Assembly: GCA_900543145.1 (NCBI GenBank)
Contig: UQPZ01000005.1
Location: 124,001-188,000, forward strand
Origin: an uncultured Ruminococcus sp.
Lineage (GTDB): Bacteria > Bacillota > Clostridia > Oscillospirales > Ruminococcaceae
Reading direction: 5' to 3'
DNA: 64,000 bases
The translations under genes and the position numbers were made by a program. Below, one piece after another: positions 35,166-42,393 of this stretch; the stretch's first letter is position 1, and every line of letters starts with the position of its first letter. A model generated the notes under the pieces. That model was given only the letters and a program-made list of their open reading frames with translations. It searched no databases and had not been told where the DNA came from.

Positions 35166-36971
35166 TCAGTCGTCCTGAAGAGCGTCATAGCCTTCCTCGC
35201 CTGTACGGATCTTGACTACGTTTTCAACATCGCAGACAAAAATCTTTCCGTCACCGATGTGACCTGTATAAAGGGCGGATTTTGCTGCATTTATCACCGT
35301 TCTTACAGGGACTCTGCATACTACTATTTCAGCCTTTACCTTAGGAAGAAGATTTGTTTCAACAACTGCTCCTCTGTAGTATTCCTGCTGTCCCTTCTGC
35401 ATACCGCACCCGAGTACGTTTGTAACAGTAATACCTGTTACGCCGATAGATTCCATTGCTGCAATGAAATCCTGAAGCTTTGTCTGCTTAAAGACAACAA
35501 CGACCTTTGTGATCCTTGAAGAATCGTCAGGGGCAGGGGTCGTGTAATTCTCAACAGTAACAGCCTTTTCAACAGAAACTACAGGTTCCGCTGATGAGTC
35601 AACCCTGATCACGCTTTTTGCGTCGTCCTTAGTATAGCCCAGCATATCACTGCCCATTGCGGGAGCAAAGTCGGCATAGGAAGAAACAAGACCGTGCTCG
35701 GTAACGTCCAAGCCGATGATCTCTTCCTGTTCGGAGGCTCTCAGACCGATCGTCTTTTTGATTGCAAAAAATACTATTGACATTGTAACAGCCGTCCATG
35801 CGCCTACTGCAAGAACTCCTAAGCTCTGTTTTCCGAGCAGTTCAAGACCGCCGCCGTAAAATAAACCGCTGCCGCTTATTCCGCTTGCGCCGCCGTTCTG
35901 AGCGATCGCAAATCCGGGAGCAGTATCAGTTGCGAAAAGACCTACCGCTATCGTTCCCCAGATACCGTTCATCATATGAACCGCAACCGCTCCTACCGGG
36001 TCGTCGATATGAAGCTTATAATCAAGAAACCATACGCCAAAGCAGACCAGCAGTCCCGAAACAATGCCGACTGCAAGAGCGCCGAAGGCGTCCATTACGT
36101 CGCAGCCTGCCGTAATTCCTACAAGTCCTGCAAGCGAAGCATTCAGGCACATTGAAACATCAGGCTTACCGTATTTCAGCCATGTAAATATCATACATAC
36201 TACCGTTGCAACAGCCGGAGCTATAGTTGTAGTAAGGAATATAGAGCCGAGCATTTCAACTGATTTTGAAGCTGCCGGGTTAAAACCGTACCAGCCGAAC
36301 CAGAGAATAAATACTCCCAGAGCGCCGATCGTAAGGTTATGACCGGGTATAGCGTGTACTTTGATTTCACCGTCAGAGGTCTTGCTGAACTTGCCGATTC
36401 TCGGACCAAGGATCTTGGCTCCAACAAGTGCGGAAATACCTCCAACCATATGGATCGCACAGGAGCCGGAGAGATCATGGAATCCTATCTGATAAAGCCA
36501 TCCGTCTGCGTTCCAGATCCAGTGTGCTTCAATAGGATAGATCAGAGCGCTGATAACTCCCGAATAGATACAGTAAGAAATGAATTTGGTTCTTTCCGCC
36601 ATAGCTCCAGATACAATAGTAGCTGCCGTTGCGCAGAACACAAGGTTAAATACGAAATTAGAAAAATCGAAATTTTCATATGCGGTGAAAATATCAAATC
36701 CGGGCTTTCCGATAAGTCCAATCACGTCTTCCCCGCAGAGAAAACTAAAACCGATCAGAATGAACATTACCGTACCGATACAGAAGTCCATCAGGTTTTT
36801 CATTATGATGTTTCCGGCATTTTTTGCTCTGGTAAAGCCTGTTTCAACCATTGCAAAGCCTGCCTGCATAAAGAATACAAGCGCAACGGCTATAAGAAAC
36901 CAGATACCGAAGCCGACATCTTTTGCGGCGTCAATCGCTTGTTGAATTACGTTATCCGTTAATACTGTCAT
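35166..36971 (-). CDS. Ammonium transporter fused to a PII signalling domain
   Basis: The 601-residue protein starts at the ATG at 36971, which has GGGAGG 7-12 bases upstream; the longer in-frame reading runs back through the leader hairpin. Residues 1-415 are an Amt channel with about 11 membrane segments. It has the conserved DxAG/ambient motifs such as HMVGGISALVGAKILGPR and the pore-histidine stretches (GHNLTIGALGVFILWFGWYGFNP, AVHMMNGIWG). After a linker, residues about 485-601 are a complete PII domain: ITKVVVVFKQTKLQDFIAAM, T-loop GQQEYYRGAVV, then VKAEIVVCRV and HIGDGKIFV. The fused PII probably gates the channel by 2-oxoglutarate and nucleotides. A structured leader precedes the gene. 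Confidence 0.93.
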   Translation of the reverse strand: MTVLTDNVIQQAIDAAKDVGFGIWFLIAVALVFFMQAGFAMVETGFTRAKNAGNIIMKNLMDFCIGTVMFILIGFSFLCGEDVIGLIGKPGFDIFTAYENFDFSNFVFNLVFCATAATIVSGAMAERTKFISYCIYSGVISALIYPIEAHWIWNADGWLYQIGFHDLSGSCAIHMVGGISALVGAKILGPRIGKFSKTSDGEIKVHAIPGHNLTIGALGVFILWFGWYGFNPAASKSVEMLGSIFLTTTIAPAVATVVCMIFTWLKYGKPDVSMCLNASLAGLVGITAGCDVMDAFGALAVGIVSGLLVCFGVWFLDYKLHIDDPVGAVAVHMMNGIWGTIAVGLFATDTAPGFAIAQNGGASGISGSGLFYGGGLELLGKQSLGVLAVGAWTAVTMSIVFFAIKKTIGLRASEQEEIIGLDVTEHGLVSSYADFAPAMGSDMLGYTKDDAKSVIRVDSSAEPVVSVEKAVTVENYTTPAPDDSSRITKVVVVFKQTKLQDFIAAMESIGVTGITVTNVLGCGMQKGQQEYYRGAVVETNLLPKVKAEIVVCRVPVRTVINAAKSALYTGHIGDGKIFVCDVENVVKIRTGEEGYDALQDD

Positions 36972-36998
36972 ATTATTTTCCTCCCAACAATAACAAAA

Positions 36999-37056
36999 GA
37001 GGTGCATAAGATCCTCGGAACAATTGTCCCCGGGACTTATACACCTCATCGTGTAT
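36999..37056 (-). promoter_or_regulatory. Attenuator-like leader of amt-PII: overlapping hexaloop hairpin and terminator
   Basis: Read on the minus strand, ATACAC-GATGAG-GTGTAT (37056-37039) is a 6-base-pair hairpin with a six-base loop. The sequence GAGGTGTATAAG (37047-37036), which contains its 3' arm, also pairs with CTTATGCACCTC (37010-36999), 12 base pairs with one G-U. The inner bases (TCC/GGA and CGG/CCG) extend that second stem. It is followed by TTTTGTTATTGTT, then the ribosome site. The two structures cannot form together, the mark of terminator/antiterminator control. Confidence 0.7.
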
Positions 37057-37059
37057 CTA

Positions 37060-37088
37060 AATATAATGCAGCGATATTACTGAATCAA
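37060..37088 (-). promoter_or_regulatory. Promoter of amt-PII
   Basis: On the minus strand TTGATT (37088-37083), a 17-base spacer and TATATT (37065-37060). Transcription would start near 37053, within or just before the hexaloop hairpin. Confidence 0.7.
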
Positions 37089-37152
37089 AATAAAATATAT
37101 AGAAGTTTATAAGAAGAGCATATATTAAAATATAATACTAAAGCTGTCTGAA

Positions 37153-39231
37153 TTATTTAACGTAGAACAGCAGCTGACCATAAGTAGGATAAGGCCAGTA
37201 CTTTTCGCCTACCAGCGTTTCGATCTCGTCGGCATAGGCTCTCAGTTCTCCCATAGCCGTGAATACAACATCATGGTAGTAATTTGCAAGCTCTTGAATA
37301 TCCTCTATCTCATGGCACTTGACCATACAGTCCTCAAGCTCGCCCAGCTTCTTGTACATCTGGGTCGTAAGCGCAGACAGTCTTTTAACCATATCGGTTT
37401 CAAAGCCATCGTCCGCTCCGCAGTTCTTAACCAGCTCCGCAGTTTTTGCCAGTTCCTTAATATAAGTAAGAGCAGCGGGAAGGATATCCTTTTTAGCCAT
37501 ATCGATCATCGTAAGCGCCTCGATATTCAAGGTCTTGCAGTACTCGTCAAAAAGTATCTCAACTCTCGAATGGAGTTCCGGCTCAGTATATACGCCGTAT
37601 TTTGTGAACAGATCAATATTCTTCTGAGCAACGAACGTTGGGATAGCTTCAGGCGCAGATTTCAAGTTCAGCAAGCCTCTTTTTTCAGCTTCAACAGGCC
37701 ACTCCTCAGAATATCCGTTGCCATTGAAAATAATATTTTGATTTTCCTTTATAGTTTTCTTGATAAGGTCATCGAGAGCGTCCTGAAAATCGTCAGCATT
37801 TTCAAGAACATCGGCAAAGTCGTCGAGAACTTTTGCGGCGATCGTATTTAGCACGGTATTAGGACCGGCAGCCGAAAGCTTTGATCCGGGCATTCTGAAC
37901 TCAAATTTGTTTCCTGTAAATGCAAAAGGAGATGTTCTGTTTCGGTCGGTAGTATCCTTGGGGAAGTGGGGCAGAACGTCTACTCCTATCTCCATCTCAA
38001 CCCTCTTGCCCTCATATTTAACGCCGTTTACGATAGCGTCAAGAACTCCTGTCAGCTCATCACCGAGGAAAATAGATATAATAGCGGGAGGAGCCTCGTT
38101 AGCACCGAGTCTGTGGTCGTTTCCGGCAGAAGCAACTGAAGCCCTCAGAATATCCTGATAATCGTTGACAGCCTTGATAACTGCGGTCAGGAACAGAAGG
38201 AACTGTGCGTTTTCAGCCGGAGTTTTTCCGGGATCAAGAAGATTAACTCCCGTATTTGTCGAGATAGACCAGTTATTGTGCTTTCCCGAGCCGTTGATCC
38301 CTGCAAACGGCTTTTCATGCAGCAGGCATTTGAAGCCGTGCTTTCTTGCCGTCCGCTTCATAATTTCCATAGTAAGCTGGTTATGATCGGTAGCAATATT
38401 TGTAGTTCCGTAGATCGGAGCAAGCTCATGCTGTGCCGGAGCGACCTCGTTATGCTTAGTCTTAGCGTAGATACCAAGCCTCCACAGCTGCTCGTCGAGA
38501 TCCTTCATATATGCCTGAACTCTTGTTTTTATCGTTCCGAAGTAATGATCCTCCAACTCCTGCCCCTTGGGAGCGGGAGCGCCATAAAGGGTTCTTCCGG
38601 CAAAGATCAGATCCTTTCTCTTTGAATACATTTCTCTGTCAACAAGAAAGTATTCCTGTTCAGGGCCTACGTTTGCAATTACCCTTGTCGCGTCTGAGCC
38701 GAATAGCTTTAATATCCTCAGAGCCGCCTTATTTATAACCTCCATAGATTTCAGAAGAGGCGTTTTTTTATCCAGAGCCTCACCGCTGTAAGAACAGAAT
38801 GCAGTAGGGATACAAAGAGTATTGCATTTTATAAACGCATAAGACGTGGGATCCCATGCGGTATAACCCCTTGCTTCAAATGTTGCCCTCAGACCTCCCG
38901 ACGGGAAGGAAGAAGCGTCAGGCTCACCCTTTACAAGCTCCTTGCCCGAAAACTCCATAATTACATGACCGTCCTCTGTAGGCGAAATAAAGCTGTCAAG
39001 CTTTTCTGCGGTAAGACCTGTCATCGGCTGAAACCAGTGAGTATAATGAGTACAGCCTTTCTCTACAGCCCAATCCTTCATTGCGTTGGCTACTACGTTC
39101 GCAACGTGAATATCAAGCGGATCGCCGTTGGCAATAGTCTTTTTAAGAGCCTTGAAGGTATCCTTGGGAAGCCTTTCTTTCATAACAGCTTCATTAAAAA
39201 CATCGCTGCCGAAAATCTCCGGTACATTCAT
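37153..39231 (-). CDS. glnN: Glutamine synthetase type III (GlnN)
   Basis: The protein is 692 residues from the ATG at 39231, which has an AGGAGGA site; the reading frame stays open upstream through the leader but lacks a ribosome site. The length of about 700 residues and the motifs identify the GlnN class: DVFNEAVMKERLPKDTFKALKKTI near the start, THWFQPMTG, EVAPAQHELAP (metal and glutamate site), INGSGKHNNWSISTN and NRTSPFAFTGNKFEFRMPGS. It makes glutamine from glutamate, ammonium and ATP. It lies upstream of amt-PII on the same strand but is separated by that gene's promoter. Its own leader has a terminator hairpin. Confidence 0.95.
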   Translation of the reverse strand: MNVPEIFGSDVFNEAVMKERLPKDTFKALKKTIANGDPLDIHVANVVANAMKDWAVEKGCTHYTHWFQPMTGLTAEKLDSFISPTEDGHVIMEFSGKELVKGEPDASSFPSGGLRATFEARGYTAWDPTSYAFIKCNTLCIPTAFCSYSGEALDKKTPLLKSMEVINKAALRILKLFGSDATRVIANVGPEQEYFLVDREMYSKRKDLIFAGRTLYGAPAPKGQELEDHYFGTIKTRVQAYMKDLDEQLWRLGIYAKTKHNEVAPAQHELAPIYGTTNIATDHNQLTMEIMKRTARKHGFKCLLHEKPFAGINGSGKHNNWSISTNTGVNLLDPGKTPAENAQFLLFLTAVIKAVNDYQDILRASVASAGNDHRLGANEAPPAIISIFLGDELTGVLDAIVNGVKYEGKRVEMEIGVDVLPHFPKDTTDRNRTSPFAFTGNKFEFRMPGSKLSAAGPNTVLNTIAAKVLDDFADVLENADDFQDALDDLIKKTIKENQNIIFNGNGYSEEWPVEAEKRGLLNLKSAPEAIPTFVAQKNIDLFTKYGVYTEPELHSRVEILFDEYCKTLNIEALTMIDMAKKDILPAALTYIKELAKTAELVKNCGADDGFETDMVKRLSALTTQMYKKLGELEDCMVKCHEIEDIQELANYYHDVVFTAMGELRAYADEIETLVGEKYWPYPTYGQLLFYVK

Positions 39232-39285
39232 AAAAATTTCCTCCTGTATATTATATCTTCGCACTGTCCGTTCCGAATAAACGCG

Positions 39286-39303
39286 CCGGCATTTACATGC
39301 CGG
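39286..39303 (-). repeat. Second leader hairpin of glnN
   Basis: CCGGCAT (39286-39292) and ATGCCGG (39297-39303) with a 4-base loop, about 55 bases before the glnN start codon and downstream of the attenuator. No T-run follows. Confidence 0.65.
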
Positions 39304-39313
39304 TACAGGCTTT

Positions 39314-39358
39314 AAAAAAAGCGCTGTGGACTTAAACCGTCCACAGCGCCTTTGCTGT
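39314..39358 (-). promoter_or_regulatory. Attenuator in the glnN leader: hexaloop hairpin overlapping a strong terminator
   Basis: On the minus strand, GCGCTGTGGAC (39349-39339 read 5' to 3') pairs with GTCCACAGCGC (39331-39321), 11 perfect base pairs with a 7-base loop, followed by seven Ts (39320-39314). This is an intrinsic terminator about 85 bases before the glnN start. Just upstream, ACAGC-AAAGGC-GCTGT (39358-39343) can form a hairpin with a six-base loop whose 3' arm is inside the terminator stem. The two folds exclude each other, as in antitermination control. Confidence 0.75.
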
Positions 39359-39369
39359 TTACATTTCAT

Positions 39370-39398
39370 AGTATATACCCGAATCGCCGATTTGTCAA
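39370..39398 (-). promoter_or_regulatory. Promoter of glnN
   Basis: On the minus strand TTGACA (39398-39393), a 17-base spacer and TATACT (39375-39370). Transcription would begin near 39363, a few bases before the hexaloop hairpin. Confidence 0.85.
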
Positions 39399-39505
39399 TA
39401 GCTTTTGCTTATTTTTTTCACTTTCAGCGAATCAGCCAATAATAAAAAATATATTCTGGATCTTTTTAGTTAAATATGCCGATAAGACTATCTGCATAAA
39501 ATACA

Positions 39506-40099
39506 CTATATATCAATAAATTCGTCCTTACCCGATTTATCTGACCTTTTAACCTGCTTTTCAATATATCTGAGCTGATGCCTGCCAGAAAGACAGCTTA
39601 TCAGATTAGCGACTCCCGCCGCAGCAAGCGCAATTCCCAGAACAGTAACCGCAATATTTACAGGAGCAAGAGGATTTATAATTATTACAAAGCCGAGAAC
39701 TGCCGTTACCGAAGCAAGGATCATCGGCAAAACCCAGTCCTGTCCTGCACGTTTTATATCAAAGGCATTGGCAAGACTTACTATTCCGCTGAACAGCATA
39801 TAAAAGCCGCAGCCGAAAGCTATTACTTTAAATATAAAATCAGGCTTTACAATAAGGAACAGGCCTATTGCCGCAAGAACGATACCGCGGAATATAAGCG
39901 AAGAATATTCGTCCTTTTCCTCTCCCTTTGCAAAGAACTGTATAAGACTTACTGCTCCGACGGCAAGAGCTATACCTCCTATAGTATAGCTTATCGCCTT
40001 GGTAAAAAAGCCAGGATCGGCAATAAGCGCCGCTCCAAGCACAATACATACGACTGACAGCAGGAGATAGTTTTTAAACAGCTTTTTCAGCATTCTCAT
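39506..40099 (-). CDS. HdeD/DUF308-like membrane protein
   Basis: This 197-residue protein has six hydrophobic segments arranged as three similar pairs (for example LLLSVVCIVLGAALIADPGFF, then GIVLAAIGLFLIVKPDFIF, then ASVTAVLGFVIIINPLAP). Each pair ends in a proline-containing turn, the pattern of HdeD/DUF308 proteins. The tail is charged (RYIEKQVKRSDKSGKDEF). It overlaps the V-ATPase subunit D gene by 4 bases with a GGAGGA ribosome site, so it is the last gene of that operon. HdeD is linked to acid resistance in enteric bacteria; a link to proton pumping here is speculation. Confidence 0.8.
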   Translation of the reverse strand: MRMLKKLFKNYLLLSVVCIVLGAALIADPGFFTKAISYTIGGIALAVGAVSLIQFFAKGEEKDEYSSLIFRGIVLAAIGLFLIVKPDFIFKVIAFGCGFYMLFSGIVSLANAFDIKRAGQDWVLPMILASVTAVLGFVIIINPLAPVNIAVTVLGIALAAAGVANLISCLSGRHQLRYIEKQVKRSDKSGKDEFIDI

Positions 40100-40746
40100 A
40101 GGTTTTCCTCCAATTTTGCGGCTTCCCTAGCCTTTTTCAGCTTTGAAGCCTTAATTACCTTCAACCGCGAAAATTCCTCTCGCTCTTTTTCGTCCAGAGA
40201 GTCGGATATAAATTTAACTATAGCCTGGTTTCTAGGTATAATTATATTCTGAAGCGCGTTTGCACGCCGCTGAGTTTTCCTTATCGCCGCTGAAAGCCGG
40301 TATATGCTGTTTTCTACCTCGGCAAGCAGTACAGTTTTCTTTTTTACCTTGTCAAATGCGATAAATGCTCTGTCTAGCTGAGATGTGGTCTGAGAGAAGC
40401 CGTAGGTTACCTTCAGCGGCTTTTCTTCAAGACTTATCTGCGGCAGCTCCACTCCCATAACGCTTCTTGAGGTTATTGCCAGACCTTTTTCAACAGGAAC
40501 GCATTCGGCATAAGGGGTTACAAGTCCAAGCGAGATATTGGCAAGCTGAAGCGCCGCATACGCCTCTATATAGGTTTCCTCTATAGAAGTCCTCAGCTCT
40601 CCCGCCTTATCTACAAGACCCATAAGCTCCCGTATCAGTATATTGCGCTTTCTGTCAAGCAGCTCATATCCGAGAGCCGCAAGCTGAAGCGCTTTCTTTG
40701 ACGCAATAAGGTTTCCCTTGGTAGGAAAGACCTGCTGCTCTGCCAT
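40096..40746 (-). CDS. ntpD: V-type ATP synthase subunit D
   Basis: This 216-residue protein consists of two long helices with FPTKGNLIASKKALQLAALGYELLDRKRNILIRELM at the start, the classic central-shaft subunit D. The C-terminal helix TQRRANALQNIIIPRNQAIVKFI is also conserved. It transmits rotation between the A3B3 head and the membrane ring. It is encoded after a small membrane protein gene and before the HdeD-like gene. Confidence 0.95.
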   Translation of the reverse strand: MAEQQVFPTKGNLIASKKALQLAALGYELLDRKRNILIRELMGLVDKAGELRTSIEETYIEAYAALQLANISLGLVTPYAECVPVEKGLAITSRSVMGVELPQISLEEKPLKVTYGFSQTTSQLDRAFIAFDKVKKKTVLLAEVENSIYRLSAAIRKTQRRANALQNIIIPRNQAIVKFISDSLDEKEREEFSRLKVIKASKLKKAREAAKLEENL

Positions 40747-40778
40747 TTATCTCACCGCCGATCTATTGTTTAAAAATA

Positions 40779-40970
40779 TTACAAAATAAAGAAAATCACC
40801 GTCAGCAGAATACCAAGTATCATAATAACCAACCCATTACGCTTCATCTTAGCAATCTCCTCTGGTTTATCGCGGTCTTCAGCCTTAACGCTTTTCTCAG
40901 GCATTAAAAACAGAATTAATCCGATCAGCGCTACTCCGCAGGTTAGTACAAATTTTATTATATCGTACAT
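40779..40970 (-). CDS. Small two-helix membrane protein inside the V-ATPase operon
   Basis: This 63-residue protein has membrane segments at about residues 7-23 and 47-63, joined by a charged loop (PEKSVKAEDRDKPEEIAKMKRN). It lies between subunits B and D with gaps of 25 and 32 bases and has a GGAGG ribosome site. Usual V-ATPase operons have no gene here. No family is recognised. It could be an assembly or regulatory factor of the ATPase, judged only by position. Confidence 0.65.
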   Translation of the reverse strand: MYDIIKFVLTCGVALIGLILFLMPEKSVKAEDRDKPEEIAKMKRNGLVIMILGILLTVIFFIL

Positions 40971-40995
40971 AGGCTTCCTCCATTAATAATTTAAA

Positions 40996-42393
40996 TCAGC
41001 TGATTAATGTTATTGCTTTTTCTGCGCTGTAATATTTCTCAAGATGCTCCTCGTCTACCCTGTCAAGCTCAGACTTAGGCAGCGACGAAAGCAAAGCCCA
41101 GCCCAGATCAAGGGTTTCTTCTATCGTTCTGTTTACGTCGAAGCCCTGGTTGATAAAATGCTCCTCAAACAAAACGCCGAACTTTATATAAGCCTTGTCG
41201 GTTTCTGAAAGCTCCTCCTCGCCGATTACGGAAGCAAGCGCTCTTGCGTCTGAAACCTTTGCGTACGCCGCAAACAGCTGGTTTGCCACCATCTGATGAT
41301 CTTCTCTTGTATAGCCTTCTCCGATACCGTCCTTCATAAGCCTTGAAAGGCTGGGCAAAACCGAAACCGCAGGATAAACTCCCGTCTGGTCAAGGTTTCT
41401 GTCCATAACTATCTGCCCTTCGGTAATATATCCGGTAAGGTCGGGAACCGGATGAGTAATATCGTCGTTAGGCATTGTAAGAATGGGTATCTGAGTAACC
41501 GAGCCGCCTGAGCCTTTTACGATCCCCGCCCTTTCATATATAGAAGCAAGATCGGAATATAAATATCCGGGATAGCCCTTTCTTCCCGGGATCTCTCCCT
41601 TCGATGAGGAAAATTCTCTGAGCGCCTCGGCATAGGAAGTCATATCCGTAAGTATGACCAGAATATGCATATTATGCTCAAAGGCAAGGTATTCAGCGCA
41701 GGTCAGCGCACATCTCGGTGTAAGTATCCTCTCTATTATGGGATCATTTGACATATTCAAAAACATTGCAACTCTCTGGAGCGAGCCTGTTTCCTCAAAG
41801 CAGCGCTTAAAATAATCGGCAACATCGTTCTTAACGCCCATAGCTCCGAAAACAATAGCAAAATCCTGACCGTTCTCATCGGCGATCTTAGCCTGCCTTA
41901 CGATCTGAACCGCAAGCTTGTTATGCGAAAGTCCCGAACCCGAAAAAATAGGCAGCTTCTGACCTCTTATAAGCGTCATAAGTGCGTCAATTGATGAAAT
42001 TCCGGTATTGATATAGTTTCTTGGATAGTTTCTTGAAACAGGATTCAGCGGCTTTCCGTTTATATCAGCATACTTTTCGGGGTAAATATCCCCCAGTCCG
42101 TCTATCGGCTTCCCTGCTCCGCTGAAAATTCTTCCCAGCATTTCCGTTGAAAGCGCAAGCTCCATAGGCTTGCCCTCAAATTTTGTCGTGGTATTTTTGA
42201 GAGAAAGACCCCTTGTACCCTCAAATACCTGAAGCACCGCTCTGTTCTCCGACGCCTCGACAACTCTGGCAAGCCTTTTCGTTCCGTCATCAAGGCGTAT
42301 TTCCGCCATTTCGTCATAGCTTATGCCGCTTACCTTGTCAAGAACTACCAGAGGCCCGTTTATTTCGCTCAGTCCTATATACTTTAGATTCAA
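40996..42393 (-). CDS. ntpB: V-type ATP synthase subunit B
   Basis: This 465-residue non-catalytic nucleotide-binding subunit starts at TTG (42393), directly after the subunit A stop, with a GGAGGTG site inside the end of ntpA. It shows the B-subunit blocks LSTEMLGRIFSGAGKPIDG, RGQKLPIFSGSGLSHNKLA (a P-loop replaced by SGSGLSHN) and EIPGRKGYPGYLYSDLASIYERAG. It alternates with subunit A in the head hexamer. Confidence 0.96.
   Translation of the reverse strand: MNLKYIGLSEINGPLVVLDKVSGISYDEMAEIRLDDGTKRLARVVEASENRAVLQVFEGTRGLSLKNTTTKFEGKPMELALSTEMLGRIFSGAGKPIDGLGDIYPEKYADINGKPLNPVSRNYPRNYINTGISSIDALMTLIRGQKLPIFSGSGLSHNKLAVQIVRQAKIADENGQDFAIVFGAMGVKNDVADYFKRCFEETGSLQRVAMFLNMSNDPIIERILTPRCALTCAEYLAFEHNMHILVILTDMTSYAEALREFSSSKGEIPGRKGYPGYLYSDLASIYERAGIVKGSGGSVTQIPILTMPNDDITHPVPDLTGYITEGQIVMDRNLDQTGVYPAVSVLPSLSRLMKDGIGEGYTREDHQMVANQLFAAYAKVSDARALASVIGEEELSETDKAYIKFGVLFEEHFINQGFDVNRTIEETLDLGWALLSSLPKSELDRVDEEHLEKYYSAEKAITLIS

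Noticed and set aside
36999..37056. Glutamine riboswitch (glnA RNA) in the amt leader
   Set aside because: The known glutamine aptamer is mainly cyanobacterial and its core bases are not present. The structure fits overlapping hairpins instead.
37273..37851. Open frame of 192 codons opposite glnN
   Set aside because: It lies wholly inside a well-conserved glutamine synthetase gene and has no start signals. Treated as a shadow.
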